Positions 1-7,322 of a stretch of 30,493 nt of DNA are shown one piece after another. This stretch comes from an uncultured Eubacterium sp. (lineage in GTDB: Bacteria; Bacillota; Clostridia; Lachnospirales; Lachnospiraceae). Within the stretch, counting starts at the first letter, position 1, and each line of letters opens with the position of its first letter. The DNA lies in the NCBI GenBank assembly GCA_934358495.1, contig CAKRKO010000024.1, positions 1 through 30,493 of the forward strand, given 5' to 3'. The translations under genes were made by a program, and so were the position numbers. The notes beneath the pieces were generated by a model that saw only the letters and a program-made list of their open reading frames with translations, did no database searches and was not told the origin of the DNA.

Positions 1-72
1 TCTCAATGAATCTTTCAAGGTTATTTCACTGTTCAGTTATCAAAGTTCTTTGTCTTGCTGTTGTTCAGCAAC
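1..72 (-). promoter_or_regulatory. leader of a probable rRNA operon (runs off left edge)
   Basis: Read on the minus strand, the transcript expected from the promoter at 79-107 starts near 72 and at once forms a hairpin (TTGCTG, loop AACAA, CAGCAA; 55-71). It is followed at about 35-48 by the stretch CTTTGATAACTGAACA. This closely resembles the boxA-region leader CTTTGAAAACTAAACA that precedes 16S rRNA in Bacillus rrn operons (established knowledge, from memory). No rRNA sequence itself is in the window, so the operon identity is an inference. Confidence 0.6.
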
Positions 73-78
73 TTTTAC

Positions 79-107
79 ATCTTATCAGATACCAAAGCGC
101 TTGTCAA
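79..107 (-). promoter_or_regulatory. rrn-type promoter P2 (proximal)
   Basis: On the minus strand a perfect -35 box TTGACA (102-107) is followed after exactly 17 bases by the -10 box TAAGAT (79-84). It is the second of two near-consensus promoters pointing leftwards into the leader. Tandem strong promoters are typical of rRNA operons in Bacillota. Confidence 0.75.
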
Positions 108-167
108 CAACTTTTTTAACTTTTTTCAAAGTCATTTGCATTATCGCTTTTTTGCGACAGCTCAATC

Positions 168-196
168 ATATTATCATGATCTTTGTCGTTTGTCAA
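168..196 (-). promoter_or_regulatory. rrn-type promoter P1 (distal)
   Basis: On the minus strand TTGACA (191-196) and TAATAT (168-173) are separated by 17 bases. The -35 context (AAGTTGTTGACAA) is the same as that of P2 at 102-107, suggesting duplication of the promoter. It lies just downstream of tRNA-Ser(GGA), so the tRNAs could also read through into the rRNA operon; I see no terminator between them. Confidence 0.75.
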
Positions 197-226
197 CAAC
201 TTTTTTCATGTTTTTTTGATTGATAG

Positions 227-316
227 CGGAGAAGGAGGGATTTGAACCCTCGCGCCGCTGTTAACGACCTGCACCCTTTCCAGGGGTGTCCCTTCGGCCA
301 GCTTGGGTACTTCTCC
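227..316 (-). tRNA. tRNA-Ser(GGA)
   Basis: The minus strand folds as a class II tRNA of 90 bases. The acceptor stem is GGAGAAG/CTTCTCC with discriminator G (227). The anticodon arm is CACCC-CTGGAAA-GGGTG, giving anticodon GGA, followed by a long variable arm and the T-loop GGTTCAAATCC. The long variable arm agrees with serine identity. The 3' CCA is not encoded and must be added by CCA transferase. Its acceptor stem is nearly identical to that of the neighbouring tRNA-Ser(UGA). Confidence 0.95.
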
Positions 317-333
317 GAATTAAAACATATATG

Positions 334-354
334 GTTATCGACTCAGTCGATAAC
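334..354. repeat. 9-bp hairpin abutting tRNA-Ser(UGA) 3' end
   Basis: GTTATCGAC and GTCGATAAC pair perfectly around a 3-base loop (343-345). The outermost base of the right arm is the discriminator base of tRNA-Ser(UGA) at 354, so in the precursor this stem directly abuts the mature tRNA 3' end. There is no U-tract, so it is not a standard intrinsic terminator; a processing signal is more likely. Confidence 0.7.
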
Positions 355-439
355 GGAGAGAGTGGGATTCGAACCCACGCGCCCTTGCGGACAAACGGTT
401 TTCAAGACCGCCTCGTTATGACCACTTCGATATCTCTCC
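354..439 (-). tRNA. tRNA-Ser(UGA)
   Basis: The minus strand folds as a class II tRNA of 86 bases with acceptor stem GGAGAGA/TCTCTCC. The anticodon arm GCGGT-CTTGAAA-ACCGT gives anticodon TGA (UGA), followed by a long variable arm and the T-loop GGTTCGAATCC. The discriminator is G (354) and CCA is not encoded. It is the first gene after the consensus promoter at 475-503 and is followed 37 bases later by tRNA-Ser(GGA), so the two are probably one transcript. Confidence 0.95.
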
Positions 440-474
440 AATTTTCTGTGCGCTATTTGACCAGCGCAAGAATT

Positions 475-503
475 ATTATACATATACCCCCCTGACTTGT
501 CAA
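475..503 (-). promoter_or_regulatory. consensus promoter for the tRNA-Ser pair
   Basis: On the minus strand TTGACA (498-503), 17 bases and TATAAT (475-480) form a full-consensus sigma-A promoter. Transcription would start near 467, about 28 bases before tRNA-Ser(UGA). The stretch 504-599 up to the end of ispD is A/T-rich and I see no gene or clear terminator in it. Confidence 0.85.
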
Positions 504-599
504 CAAGTTTTTTCTTTTTTTTTACATTTTTTTCGACTGACTATTTTACAGGGATATATATGTATTTATTTTCTTTATAAAAACCTCAAAATTGCTAAT

Positions 600-1298
600 C
601 TATCCACGAAGAAAGGAGTCTGCGATTACCAAATCTTCCGGTGTGGTAATCTTTATATTATTATAACTTCCTTCATATAACTTAACCGGAGTCTGAAGCA
701 TTGTCTCCACCACCATGGCATCATCCGTAATCTGTACTTCAGGCATATGCTGGTACATTTTTTCATAAGCATCACGAATCAAGGAATAATCAAACACCTG
801 TGGTGTCTGTATCGTCCAGGTATACTTTCTCTGTGGTGTGTCTGCCACAAAGCCCTCTTCGTCTATGATCTTGATAGTATCTTTGCTCGGCATACCGGCT
901 GCGCATGCATGATACTGCTCCACATTTTCTTTTGCTCTTAACAAAATGGCATCATCAATAAATGGACGCGCGCCGTCATGGATATAGACATAATCAGCCA
1001 CATTCAGTGCACAGATTCCCCGATAGACAGAATCATACCTCTCTTTTCCACCTGCAATGACATTTGTCACCTTCTGAAATCCATATTTTTCCACAATCTC
1101 CTTCTGACAATAGGGTTCCTGACCTACGCCTGTCACCAGCACAATTTCATCCACAAAGCTGTCCTCAAATGCCTGGAGTGCATAATATAGCAGTGGTTTT
1201 CCATTCAATATCAGGTATTGCTTCGGAACATCACTTTTCATCCTGGAACCTTTTCCTGCTGCCAGCACAATGGCTGCATGCCGCTTCTTTTCACTCAT
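600..1298 (-). CDS. ispD: 2-C-methyl-D-erythritol 4-phosphate cytidylyltransferase
   Basis: IspD transfers CMP from CTP to 2-C-methyl-D-erythritol 4-phosphate, the third step of the non-mevalonate isoprenoid pathway. The 232-residue length is normal for a stand-alone IspD. The CTP-binding loop AAGKGSRM with downstream PKQY lies at residues 13-28, GGKERYDSV at 83-91 and HDGARPF at 107-113. The motifs TPQVF and TDDA follow, and the family C-terminal KITTPEDL is near the end. It is the last gene of the tex-tsaEB-rimI-rnz-tsaD operon: its ATG lies one base after the tsaD stop, so translation is probably coupled. No ispF fusion is present. The function is well supported by motifs; the link to tRNA modification is positional only. 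Confidence 0.95.
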   Translation of the reverse strand: MSEKKRHAAIVLAAGKGSRMKSDVPKQYLILNGKPLLYYALQAFEDSFVDEIVLVTGVGQEPYCQKEIVEKYGFQKVTNVIAGGKERYDSVYRGICALNVADYVYIHDGARPFIDDAILLRAKENVEQYHACAAGMPSKDTIKIIDEEGFVADTPQRKYTWTIQTPQVFDYSLIRDAYEKMYQHMPEVQITDDAMVVETMLQTPVKLYEGSYNNIKITTPEDLVIADSFLRG

Positions 1299-1299
1299 A

Positions 1300-2325
1300 T
1301 CAACGTTCTCCCAGTTTCAGATTTGGAACCGCATTCAGATCCCATCCGTGACGGGTTCCTGCCAGATACTCATAATATGCTGCTGCACCGATCATGGCCG
1401 CATTGTCTGTACAAAAAATCGGTGACGGATGATAAAAAGAGATTCCTCGTTTCTCGCATGCTGCTCTCATACCTTCCCGCAGTACACTATTGGAAGCCAC
1501 ACCGCCTGCAATCGCAAGTTTATCAATTTTAAATTCTTCTGCTGCGTGCATAGCATGTGCGATCAGCACGTCTGTGACTGCTTTTTGAAAAGATGCAGCA
1601 ATATCTTCTGGCACGATCTCAATATTTTTCATTTTACATCCATTAATATAGTTCAATACTGCGGATTTTACGCCACTGAAACTAAAGTCATACGGATTAT
1701 CGTTGACTTTTGCTTTCGGGAACGGGATTGCCATAGGATTTCCCTCCCGGGCTGCTTTTTCAATTTTCGGACCTCCCGGATAACCAAGGCCAATGGCACG
1801 GGCTACTTTATCAAAAGCTTCTCCTGCTGCATCATCTCTGGTTCTTCCAAGGATCTCATATTTTCCATAATCTACCACCTTTACAAGGTGTGTGTGACCG
1901 CCTGATACCACAAGGCACAAAAATGGCGGCTCAAGGTCTTTGTTTTCAATATAATTGGCACTGATATGTCCTTCAATATGATGCACTCCTACCAGTGGAA
2001 TCTTTTTCGCATAACTGATGGCTTTAGCTGCTGCCACGCCAACCAGCAGGGCCCCTACTAATCCAGGACCGTAAGTCACACCGATGGCATCAATGTCATC
2101 TAAAGTTACATGCGCTTCATCCAGTGCTTCCTGAATAACCTGATTGATCTTCTCAATATGTTTTCTGGAGGCAATCTCAGGGACTACACCTCCATACAAT
2201 GTATGCAATGCAATCTGTGATGAAATCACATTGGACAACACCTCTCTGCCGTTTTTTACGACAGCCGCTGCTGTCTCATCACAGGAGCTTTCAATTGCAA
2301 GAATCACTACATCTTTATCTGCCAT
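1300..2325 (-). CDS. tsaD: tRNA N6-threonylcarbamoyladenosine synthase TsaD
   Basis: TsaD transfers the threonylcarbamoyl group from threonylcarbamoyl-AMP to A37 of ANN-decoding tRNAs, acting in a complex with TsaB and TsaE. From the chosen start the protein has 341 residues, typical for the family. The ASKHA-fold entry LAIESSCDET is at residues 9-17, and the metal-binding HHIEGH is at 115-120 (H116 and H120 as ligands). VSGGHTHLV, DDAAGEAFDKVAR, FSFSGVKSAV, AIAGGVASNS and CTDNAAMIGAA follow in family order. The ORF is open for 20 more codons upstream, but that part overlaps rnz. The ATG at 2325 has GGGAG seven bases upstream and gives the usual N-terminus. The 34 bases before it carry a small inverted repeat (TGCCG/CGGCA). 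Confidence 0.96.
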   Translation of the reverse strand: MADKDVVILAIESSCDETAAAVVKNGREVLSNVISSQIALHTLYGGVVPEIASRKHIEKINQVIQEALDEAHVTLDDIDAIGVTYGPGLVGALLVGVAAAKAISYAKKIPLVGVHHIEGHISANYIENKDLEPPFLCLVVSGGHTHLVKVVDYGKYEILGRTRDDAAGEAFDKVARAIGLGYPGGPKIEKAAREGNPMAIPFPKAKVNDNPYDFSFSGVKSAVLNYINGCKMKNIEIVPEDIAASFQKAVTDVLIAHAMHAAEEFKIDKLAIAGGVASNSVLREGMRAACEKRGISFYHPSPIFCTDNAAMIGAAAYYEYLAGTRHGWDLNAVPNLKLGER

Positions 2326-2359
2326 AATATTCTCCCATCTGCCGCATCTAATACGGCAT

Positions 2360-3277
2360 TTATCTATTTTCTTCTTCAAATTCAAGTTCTACGCTGCGTC
2401 CGTCTTTTCCCAGAGACGCTGCCGGAAAAATCTTGTGTACCTCATCCATATAACTCTCGGCTCTGGTCAGAGATGGACTGTAATGCGTCAGCCACATTTC
2501 TGTAACTTCTGCCCGTTTTGCAAGATCTGCAGCCTCATAAAAGGTCATATGTTTGTACTGACGGGCTTTTGCTTCTTTCTCTTTTTCTGCATACATGCCC
2601 TCACAGATAAACAGATCTGCATGTTTTGCACACTCAGCAATAGTCGGAACCGGTCTGGTATCCGTACAATAGGTAAGCTTAATTCCTTTTCGCTGCGGTC
2701 CAAGTACCATTTCAGGTGTCAGAACACGATCTCCATCCTCAATGGTCTCTCCTTTTTGCAGACGACTCCAGAATTTCTGTGGGATCTCCTGTCCACGGGC
2801 ACGCTCCACGTCAAATCTGCCCTGACGTTTGATTTCCAGGGTATATCCATAGCAGGTTACATTATGATTTACCCGAAAGGCATGGATACAATATCCATTC
2901 ATCTCAAAATCCTGCTCTTTTTCTGTTATTTCATGATATTCAATCGGAAATGGCAGTTCCGGCGCAATGGTGCGCAGCGCATTTACCACACGTTCCAGTC
3001 CTCTTGGTCCGATCATGTGCACCGGTTTGGTACGATCTGCGTTTCCAAGAGTCAGTAAAAGTCCCGGGAGTCCGCTGATATGATCTGCGTGATAATGAGT
3101 AAAACAGATCACATCCAGATCATGCACACTCCAGCCTTTCTCTCGAATGGCAACCTGTGTCCCTTCACCACAGTCAATGAGCAGATTACTTCCGTTGTAT
3201 CGCGTCATCAGCGCAGTTAATTTTCGATACGGCAACGGCATCATGCCTCCCGTACCAAGTAAACATACATCTAACAT
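2360..3277 (-). CDS. rnz: ribonuclease Z
   Basis: RNase Z is the metallo-beta-lactamase-fold endonuclease that cuts tRNA precursors 3' of the discriminator base, chiefly those lacking encoded CCA. The 305-residue protein has the zinc motif THYHADH at residues 60-66, an N-terminal LLGTGG, and IDCGEGTQ at 34-41. Later metal and structural motifs (YCTDTRP, ICEGMY, HMTFYEAADLA and LTHYSPS) are all recognisable. The gene overlaps the preceding small CxxC gene by 7 bases. Both serine tRNAs in this window lack CCA, so they are plausible substrates. Identification is by motif; confusion with other MBL hydrolases is unlikely given the HMTFYEAADLA region. Confidence 0.94.
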   Translation of the reverse strand: MLDVCLLGTGGMMPLPYRKLTALMTRYNGSNLLIDCGEGTQVAIREKGWSVHDLDVICFTHYHADHISGLPGLLLTLGNADRTKPVHMIGPRGLERVVNALRTIAPELPFPIEYHEITEKEQDFEMNGYCIHAFRVNHNVTCYGYTLEIKRQGRFDVERARGQEIPQKFWSRLQKGETIEDGDRVLTPEMVLGPQRKGIKLTYCTDTRPVPTIAECAKHADLFICEGMYAEKEKEAKARQYKHMTFYEAADLAKRAEVTEMWLTHYSPSLTRAESYMDEVHKIFPAASLGKDGRSVELEFEEENR

Positions 3278-3501
3278 TCAAATATTTCCGTCCTTTCCAC
3301 GGTCTGCGGTGGAATCTGAAACTGTGTCATCCACTGTTCCAAGCAGGATTCACAAATGTCCGCACTCTCACTGGTGCCATCTTTTTTAGAAAAATAGCCC
3401 CACGTCTTTTCAAAATGGAAAAAATCTTCCCGCTGTGCATCACAGCTCTCAGAAATCATTTTTCCACAGCAATTACAATATAATATGCCTGCTTTTCTCA
3501 C
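3271..3501 (-). CDS. small CxxC/CxxC zinc-ribbon-like protein, function unknown
   Basis: A 76-residue protein with cysteine pairs C9/C12 and C50/C53, spaced as in a small zinc ribbon. Between them is an acidic and aromatic middle with WGYFSKKDG at residues 34-42. It starts with GTG; GGAGG eight bases upstream supports this start. The stop codon of rimI overlaps the start as GTGA, and its own end overlaps rnz by 7 bases, so it is embedded in the operon with translational coupling at both sides. I do not recognise a named family. The sequence reminds me of uncharacterised Clostridia proteins with a WGYxSxxDG...CExC pattern (from memory, not checked). A metal-binding role is inferred; a link to tRNA maturation is only positional. 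Confidence 0.85.
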   Translation of the reverse strand: MRKAGILYCNCCGKMISESCDAQREDFFHFEKTWGYFSKKDGTSESADICESCLEQWMTQFQIPPQTVERTEIFEC

Positions 3502-3974
3502 TCGTTTATCCTCCGTGTCAGATCACAGCTCATCACAATGGCATTCTCTGTCGGTTTTCGATAAAAATTCTTTCTGATGCCGCAGGATACAAAGCCATGT
3601 TTCTCATACAGTTTCTGTGCAGGAATATTGCTCTCCCGCACTTCCAGATAAATAGTCCGGGCACCGCGTTTCTGTGCCTCTGAAAACACTGCGGTCAGAA
3701 TTGCATCGGCAATGCCCTGTTTTCTGTAATCCGGGCGCACTGCCACATTTGTGATCTCGCCCTCATCTGCAGACAGATAAATCCCACAGTAACCCATCGG
3801 GTTATTACCCATACCAACGGCAACCATCATCATTGCTTCCGACTGTTTTAGAGCATCCAGAAAGGCCTGTTCACTCCATGGTTCCGAAAAACACTCGGCT
3901 TCCAGTGCAGCTACTGCTGAAACATCTTCCGGCTGCATTTCACGAATAATAAATTTCATATTATTTTCCGGCAT
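3498..3974 (-). CDS. rimI: ribosomal-protein-alanine N-acetyltransferase RimI-like (GNAT)
   Basis: A GNAT-fold acetyltransferase related to RimI, which in E. coli acetylates the N-terminus of ribosomal protein bS18. About 158 residues from the chosen start. Features are the alpha1 segment LEAECFSEPWSEQAF, the acetyl-CoA loop region VAVRPDYRKQGIADAIL, and the typical RimI strand YLEVRESNIPAQKLYEKHGF, followed by RKNFYRKPTENAIVM. The ATG at 3974 has GGAG seven bases upstream and overlaps tsaB by 14 bases. An alternative ATG at 3959 (MKFIIREM) matches the usual family start but has only a weak GGAA. Longer ORF versions run further inside tsaB and are unlikely. Adjacency to tsaB is common in Bacillota; the actual substrate here is not shown. 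Confidence 0.9.
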   Translation of the reverse strand: MPENNMKFIIREMQPEDVSAVAALEAECFSEPWSEQAFLDALKQSEAMMMVAVGMGNNPMGYCGIYLSADEGEITNVAVRPDYRKQGIADAILTAVFSEAQKRGARTIYLEVRESNIPAQKLYEKHGFVSCGIRKNFYRKPTENAIVMSCDLTRRINE

Positions 3975-4680
3975 TCTGTTTCTCCAGCATTTCCTGCCGC
4001 TCACGTTCTGCCTGTGACAGACGCAGATAATCCGGGCAATGCTCCGCTGCTGTCTCGAATTTTCCTTCTTTTGCATACTGAAGTCCAAGCCATGCTACCG
4101 CTCCCGCACGCTGCTTGTTCATATGTGCCGGCGCATAGTCGTGTGCAACCGTACAATTTTCTTCAATATAATCATGGAATACTGCCACACCGTCTCCAAG
4201 GAAGGTCACTGGTCTGTTAATCTCATTAATCTGTGCGATAATTTCATTAATTCCAACTGCGCACTGCTGCTGTAAAATTTCCAGCACACCATTTTTAAAT
4301 TCATAAATACCGGTGTAGGTCTGCTGCCGTCTCGCATCCATCAGCGGACAGATCAAAGACTGATGCCCCCACAGATTGCAGGCTATGGCATCTACAGTTG
4401 GAATGTGGATCAACGGTTTGTCCAGAGCCAGTCCCAGTCCTTTTGCAGTAGCGGAACCGATACGGAGTCCGGTAAAAGAGCCCGGTCCTGCTGCAACTGC
4501 AATGGCATCGATGCTGTTCAGATCCAGTTCGATCATTTTTGCCACTTCATCCAGCATCGGAAGCAGTGTCTGTGAATGTGTCTTTTTATAATTTACAGTA
4601 TATTCTCCCAGCATATTGTCATCTTCCACGATGGCCACGCTGGCCACAAGCCCTGAACTGTCTAAGGCTAAAAGTTTCAT
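3961..4680 (-). CDS. tsaB: tRNA threonylcarbamoyladenosine biosynthesis protein TsaB
   Basis: TsaB is the non-catalytic TsaD paralogue that dimerises with it and scaffolds the TsaB-TsaD-TsaE complex. The 239-residue protein begins MKLLALDSSG, has the signature GPGSFTGLRIG at 65-75, PLMDARRQQTY near 112-122, and the C-terminal PDYLRLSQAER. The metal-binding HxxxH of TsaD is absent, as expected. Its ATG overlaps the tsaE stop (ATGA), implying coupled translation. The extended C-terminal tail ends in a basic, glutamate-rich segment. Confidence 0.95.
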   Translation of the reverse strand: MKLLALDSSGLVASVAIVEDDNMLGEYTVNYKKTHSQTLLPMLDEVAKMIELDLNSIDAIAVAAGPGSFTGLRIGSATAKGLGLALDKPLIHIPTVDAIACNLWGHQSLICPLMDARRQQTYTGIYEFKNGVLEILQQQCAVGINEIIAQINEINRPVTFLGDGVAVFHDYIEENCTVAHDYAPAHMNKQRAGAVAWLGLQYAKEGKFETAAEHCPDYLRLSQAERERQEMLEKQNAGK

Positions 4681-5117
4681 GCGTGATGCACCTCCCTGAT
4701 GGTTATTGTACGATAGTCAAATCCTTTTTCCAGATCTTTTTCAATCTGAACTTCCCGATATGTCTCCGGCAGAATCTCCTCGATCAGATTAGCCCACTCA
4801 ATCATGGTCACTCCATTTCCGTAAAAATAGTCCTCATATCCGATCTCATCCATCTCTTCAATATCACCTATGCGGTATACATCAAAATGATAAAATGGCA
4901 GTCTGCCTTCCTCGTATACCTGTACAATGGTAAATGTCGGGCTGCAGATCGGCTCAGTAATTCCAAGTCCATCTGCAAATCCCTGGGTAAATACAGTTTT
5001 TCCAACGCCAAGGTCACCGATGAGTGTCAAAACATCTCCCGGATTTGCTTCGCTTCCCAGTCTTTTTCCTAATTCATAGGTTTCTTCTGCTGAAAACGAC
5101 TCTATCTTCATATTCAT
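4677..5117 (-). CDS. tsaE: tRNA threonylcarbamoyladenosine biosynthesis ATPase TsaE
   Basis: TsaE is the P-loop ATPase that drives turnover of the TsaB-TsaD complex in t6A37 formation. The protein has 146 residues, typical size, with Walker A GDLGVGKT at 34-41, then SPTFTIVQVY, HFDVYRI and the family motif IEWA near 108. A GAGG sequence lies ten bases before the first ATG; a second in-frame ATG two codons later is possible. It follows tex by 12 bases and overlaps tsaB by 4 bases. TsaC/Sua5, which makes the threonylcarbamoyl-AMP precursor, is not in this window. Confidence 0.95.
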   Translation of the reverse strand: MNMKIESFSAEETYELGKRLGSEANPGDVLTLIGDLGVGKTVFTQGFADGLGITEPICSPTFTIVQVYEEGRLPFYHFDVYRIGDIEEMDEIGYEDYFYGNGVTMIEWANLIEEILPETYREVQIEKDLEKGFDYRTITIREVHHA

Positions 5118-5129
5118 ATCTATGTTTCC

Positions 5130-7280
5130 TCAATTTTCCTGAATTTTCATCGTCAGCGCAATTCGTTTTTTCGCCACATCCACGCTGAGTACCTGCACGT
5201 CCACAATATCTCCGACGGATACTGCCTCCAACGGATGTTTGATAAAACGGTCACAGATCTGTGAAATGTGAACCAGTCCGTCCTGATGCACACCGATATC
5301 CACAAAGGCGCCAAAATCAATGACGTTTCGAACAGTTCCTTTCAGGATCATGCCAGGTTTTAAGTCCTTCATCTCAAGTACATCGGTACGAAGGATTGGT
5401 TTTGGCATGTCCTCACGAGGATCCCTGCCCGGTTTTTCCAGCTCACTCACAATGTCACGCAGTGTCAGTTCTCCGGTTCCAAGTTCTTCTGCCAGTTTCT
5501 TATAATCACTGATTTTCTTATACAGGCCCGGAATTGCTCCTTTTTTCAATTCATCCTCAGAATAACCCAGACGTTTTAATAAGGCTTCTGCAACTCCATA
5601 GCTCTCCGGATGTACACTTGTGGCATCCAGCGGCTGTGTACCATCGCTGATGCGCAGGAAACCGGCGCACTGTTCAAATGCTTTCGGTCCAAGTTTTGCC
5701 ACTTTTAACAACTCTTTTCGATTCTTAAATATACCATTTTCTTCCCGATATGCAACGATATTTTTTGCAATGGTCTTGTTAATGCCAGACACATGCTCCA
5801 AAAGTGGTACGGAAGCAGTGTTCAGATCCACGCCGACTTTGTTTACACAATCCTCTACGACACCTTCCAGTGCCTCTCCCAGGCGCTTCTGGTTCATGTC
5901 GTGCTGATACTGACCGACACCGATAGATTTCGGGTCAATCTTCACCAGTTCTGCCAGCGGATCCTGCAGACGTCTTGCAATGGATGCCGCACTTCGCTGT
6001 CCTACGTCAAAATTCGGGAATTCTTCCGTTGCCAGTTTGCTTGCGGAATATACGCTTGCTCCGGCTTCGTTTACGATCACATACTGTACCGGAACCGGAA
6101 GTTCTTTGAGCAGTTCTACAATCACCTGCTCCGACTCTCTGGAAGCTGTTCCGTTTCCAACAGAAATCAGTGTAATATGGTATTTTGCAATCAATTTTTT
6201 CAAAACAGCTTTGGCTTCTGCCACTTTATTCTGCGGAGCAGTAGGAAAAATCACTACTGTGTCCAGCACTTTTCCAGTGGCATCTACTACAGCCAGTTTA
6301 CATCCGGTACGGAACGCCGGATCCCATCCAAGTACCACCTGCCCACGGATTGGCGGCTGCATCAGAAGCTGTTCCAAATTCTTTCCAAAGACACGGATTG
6401 CGCCTTCCTGTGCTTCCTCTGTCAGGCTGTTTCGAATCTCACGTTCAATCGCCGGTGCGATCAGACGCTGATAACTGTCTGCGACGGCTTCTTTTAAATA
6501 CGGCGTTGTATACGGATTATCTCTGCGAATCGTCTTTTTCTCCAGATAACGGATAATCTCTTCCTCCGGGTCTTCCAGTTTCACTGTCAGAATTTTTTCC
6601 TTTTCTCCACGGTTTAGCGCCAAAATCCGATGTCCGGCCAGTTTTGCCACAGGTTCTTCAAAATCATAATACATTTCGTACACGGATTCCACTTTTTCAT
6701 CTTTTGCAGTAGAAGTCAGTGTACCTCTTTTCATCGTCTTTTCTCTGATATAAGTTCTGTAATCTGCCTCATCTGCAATGGCTTCTGCCACGATATCCAT
6801 GGCTCCCTGTAATGCTTCTTCAGCGGATGACACACCTTTTTCCTCAGAAATATAAGCTGCTGCTTCTTCCTCGGCAGAATGATCTAACTGCTGCAAGGAC
6901 AACAGATTTGCCAGCGGTTCCAGTCCTTTTTCTTTTGCAATTGTTGCACGGGTACGGCGTTTTGGACGATATGGACGGTACAGATCGTCCACAGCCACCA
7001 GGGTATCTGCTGCCAGAATCTGTTTTTTCAGATCTTCGGTCAGTTTGCCCTGTTCCTCAATAGATGAAAGCACCTGCTCCTTTTTTTCTTCCAGATTGCG
7101 CAGATAATTCAAACGCTCATACAGATTTCTGAGCACTTCGTCATTTAATGCGCCGGTGGCTTCCTTTCGGTAACGGGAAATAAATGGGATTGTGTTTCCC
7201 TCATCGATCAGCTTGACTGCGGCCTGCGCCTGTCCTGGACGGATCTGTAATTCCTCCGCAATTTTTTTAATGATATCCAT
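5130..7280 (-). CDS. tex: Tex family RNA-binding transcription accessory protein
   Basis: Tex is a conserved multi-domain nucleic-acid-binding protein related to eukaryotic Spt6. About 716 residues from the chosen start. The N-terminal helical part contains RPGQAQAAVKLIDEGNTIPFISRYRKE. The YqgF/RNase H-like domain contains LGWDPAFRTGCKLAVVDATG and NGTASRESE. The helix-hairpin-helix core includes SIGVGQYQHDMNQ and VDLNTASVPLL. An S1 RNA-binding domain (GTVRNVIDFGAFVDIGVHQDGLVHIS) ends the protein. The ORF is open to 7322, but the two upstream ATGs lack a ribosome binding site. The ATG at 7280 has AGGA 11 bases upstream and gives the family-like start MDIIKKIAEEL. It is first in the t6A operon, behind the promoter at 7442-7470 and a long structured leader. 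Confidence 0.93.
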   Translation of the reverse strand: MDIIKKIAEELQIRPGQAQAAVKLIDEGNTIPFISRYRKEATGALNDEVLRNLYERLNYLRNLEEKKEQVLSSIEEQGKLTEDLKKQILAADTLVAVDDLYRPYRPKRRTRATIAKEKGLEPLANLLSLQQLDHSAEEEAAAYISEEKGVSSAEEALQGAMDIVAEAIADEADYRTYIREKTMKRGTLTSTAKDEKVESVYEMYYDFEEPVAKLAGHRILALNRGEKEKILTVKLEDPEEEIIRYLEKKTIRRDNPYTTPYLKEAVADSYQRLIAPAIEREIRNSLTEEAQEGAIRVFGKNLEQLLMQPPIRGQVVLGWDPAFRTGCKLAVVDATGKVLDTVVIFPTAPQNKVAEAKAVLKKLIAKYHITLISVGNGTASRESEQVIVELLKELPVPVQYVIVNEAGASVYSASKLATEEFPNFDVGQRSAASIARRLQDPLAELVKIDPKSIGVGQYQHDMNQKRLGEALEGVVEDCVNKVGVDLNTASVPLLEHVSGINKTIAKNIVAYREENGIFKNRKELLKVAKLGPKAFEQCAGFLRISDGTQPLDATSVHPESYGVAEALLKRLGYSEDELKKGAIPGLYKKISDYKKLAEELGTGELTLRDIVSELEKPGRDPREDMPKPILRTDVLEMKDLKPGMILKGTVRNVIDFGAFVDIGVHQDGLVHISQICDRFIKHPLEAVSVGDIVDVQVLSVDVAKKRIALTMKIQEN

Positions 7281-7322
7281 ATATTCGCTGGTCCTTTCTA
7301 TTTTTTCGTTCATACACTGCAT

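Noticed and set aside
286..495. Plus-strand ORF of 69 codons over the tRNA genes
   Set aside because: It lies antisense to two complete tRNA-Ser genes and the tRNA promoter; it is a chance reading frame.
2144..3058. 304-codon plus-strand ORF
   Set aside because: It is antisense to rnz and tsaD, has no ribosome binding site, and has a Cys/Phe-rich composition typical of reverse-frame shadows.
5793..6497. 234-codon plus-strand ORF
   Set aside because: Antisense to the well-supported tex coding region, no upstream signals, shadow-like composition.
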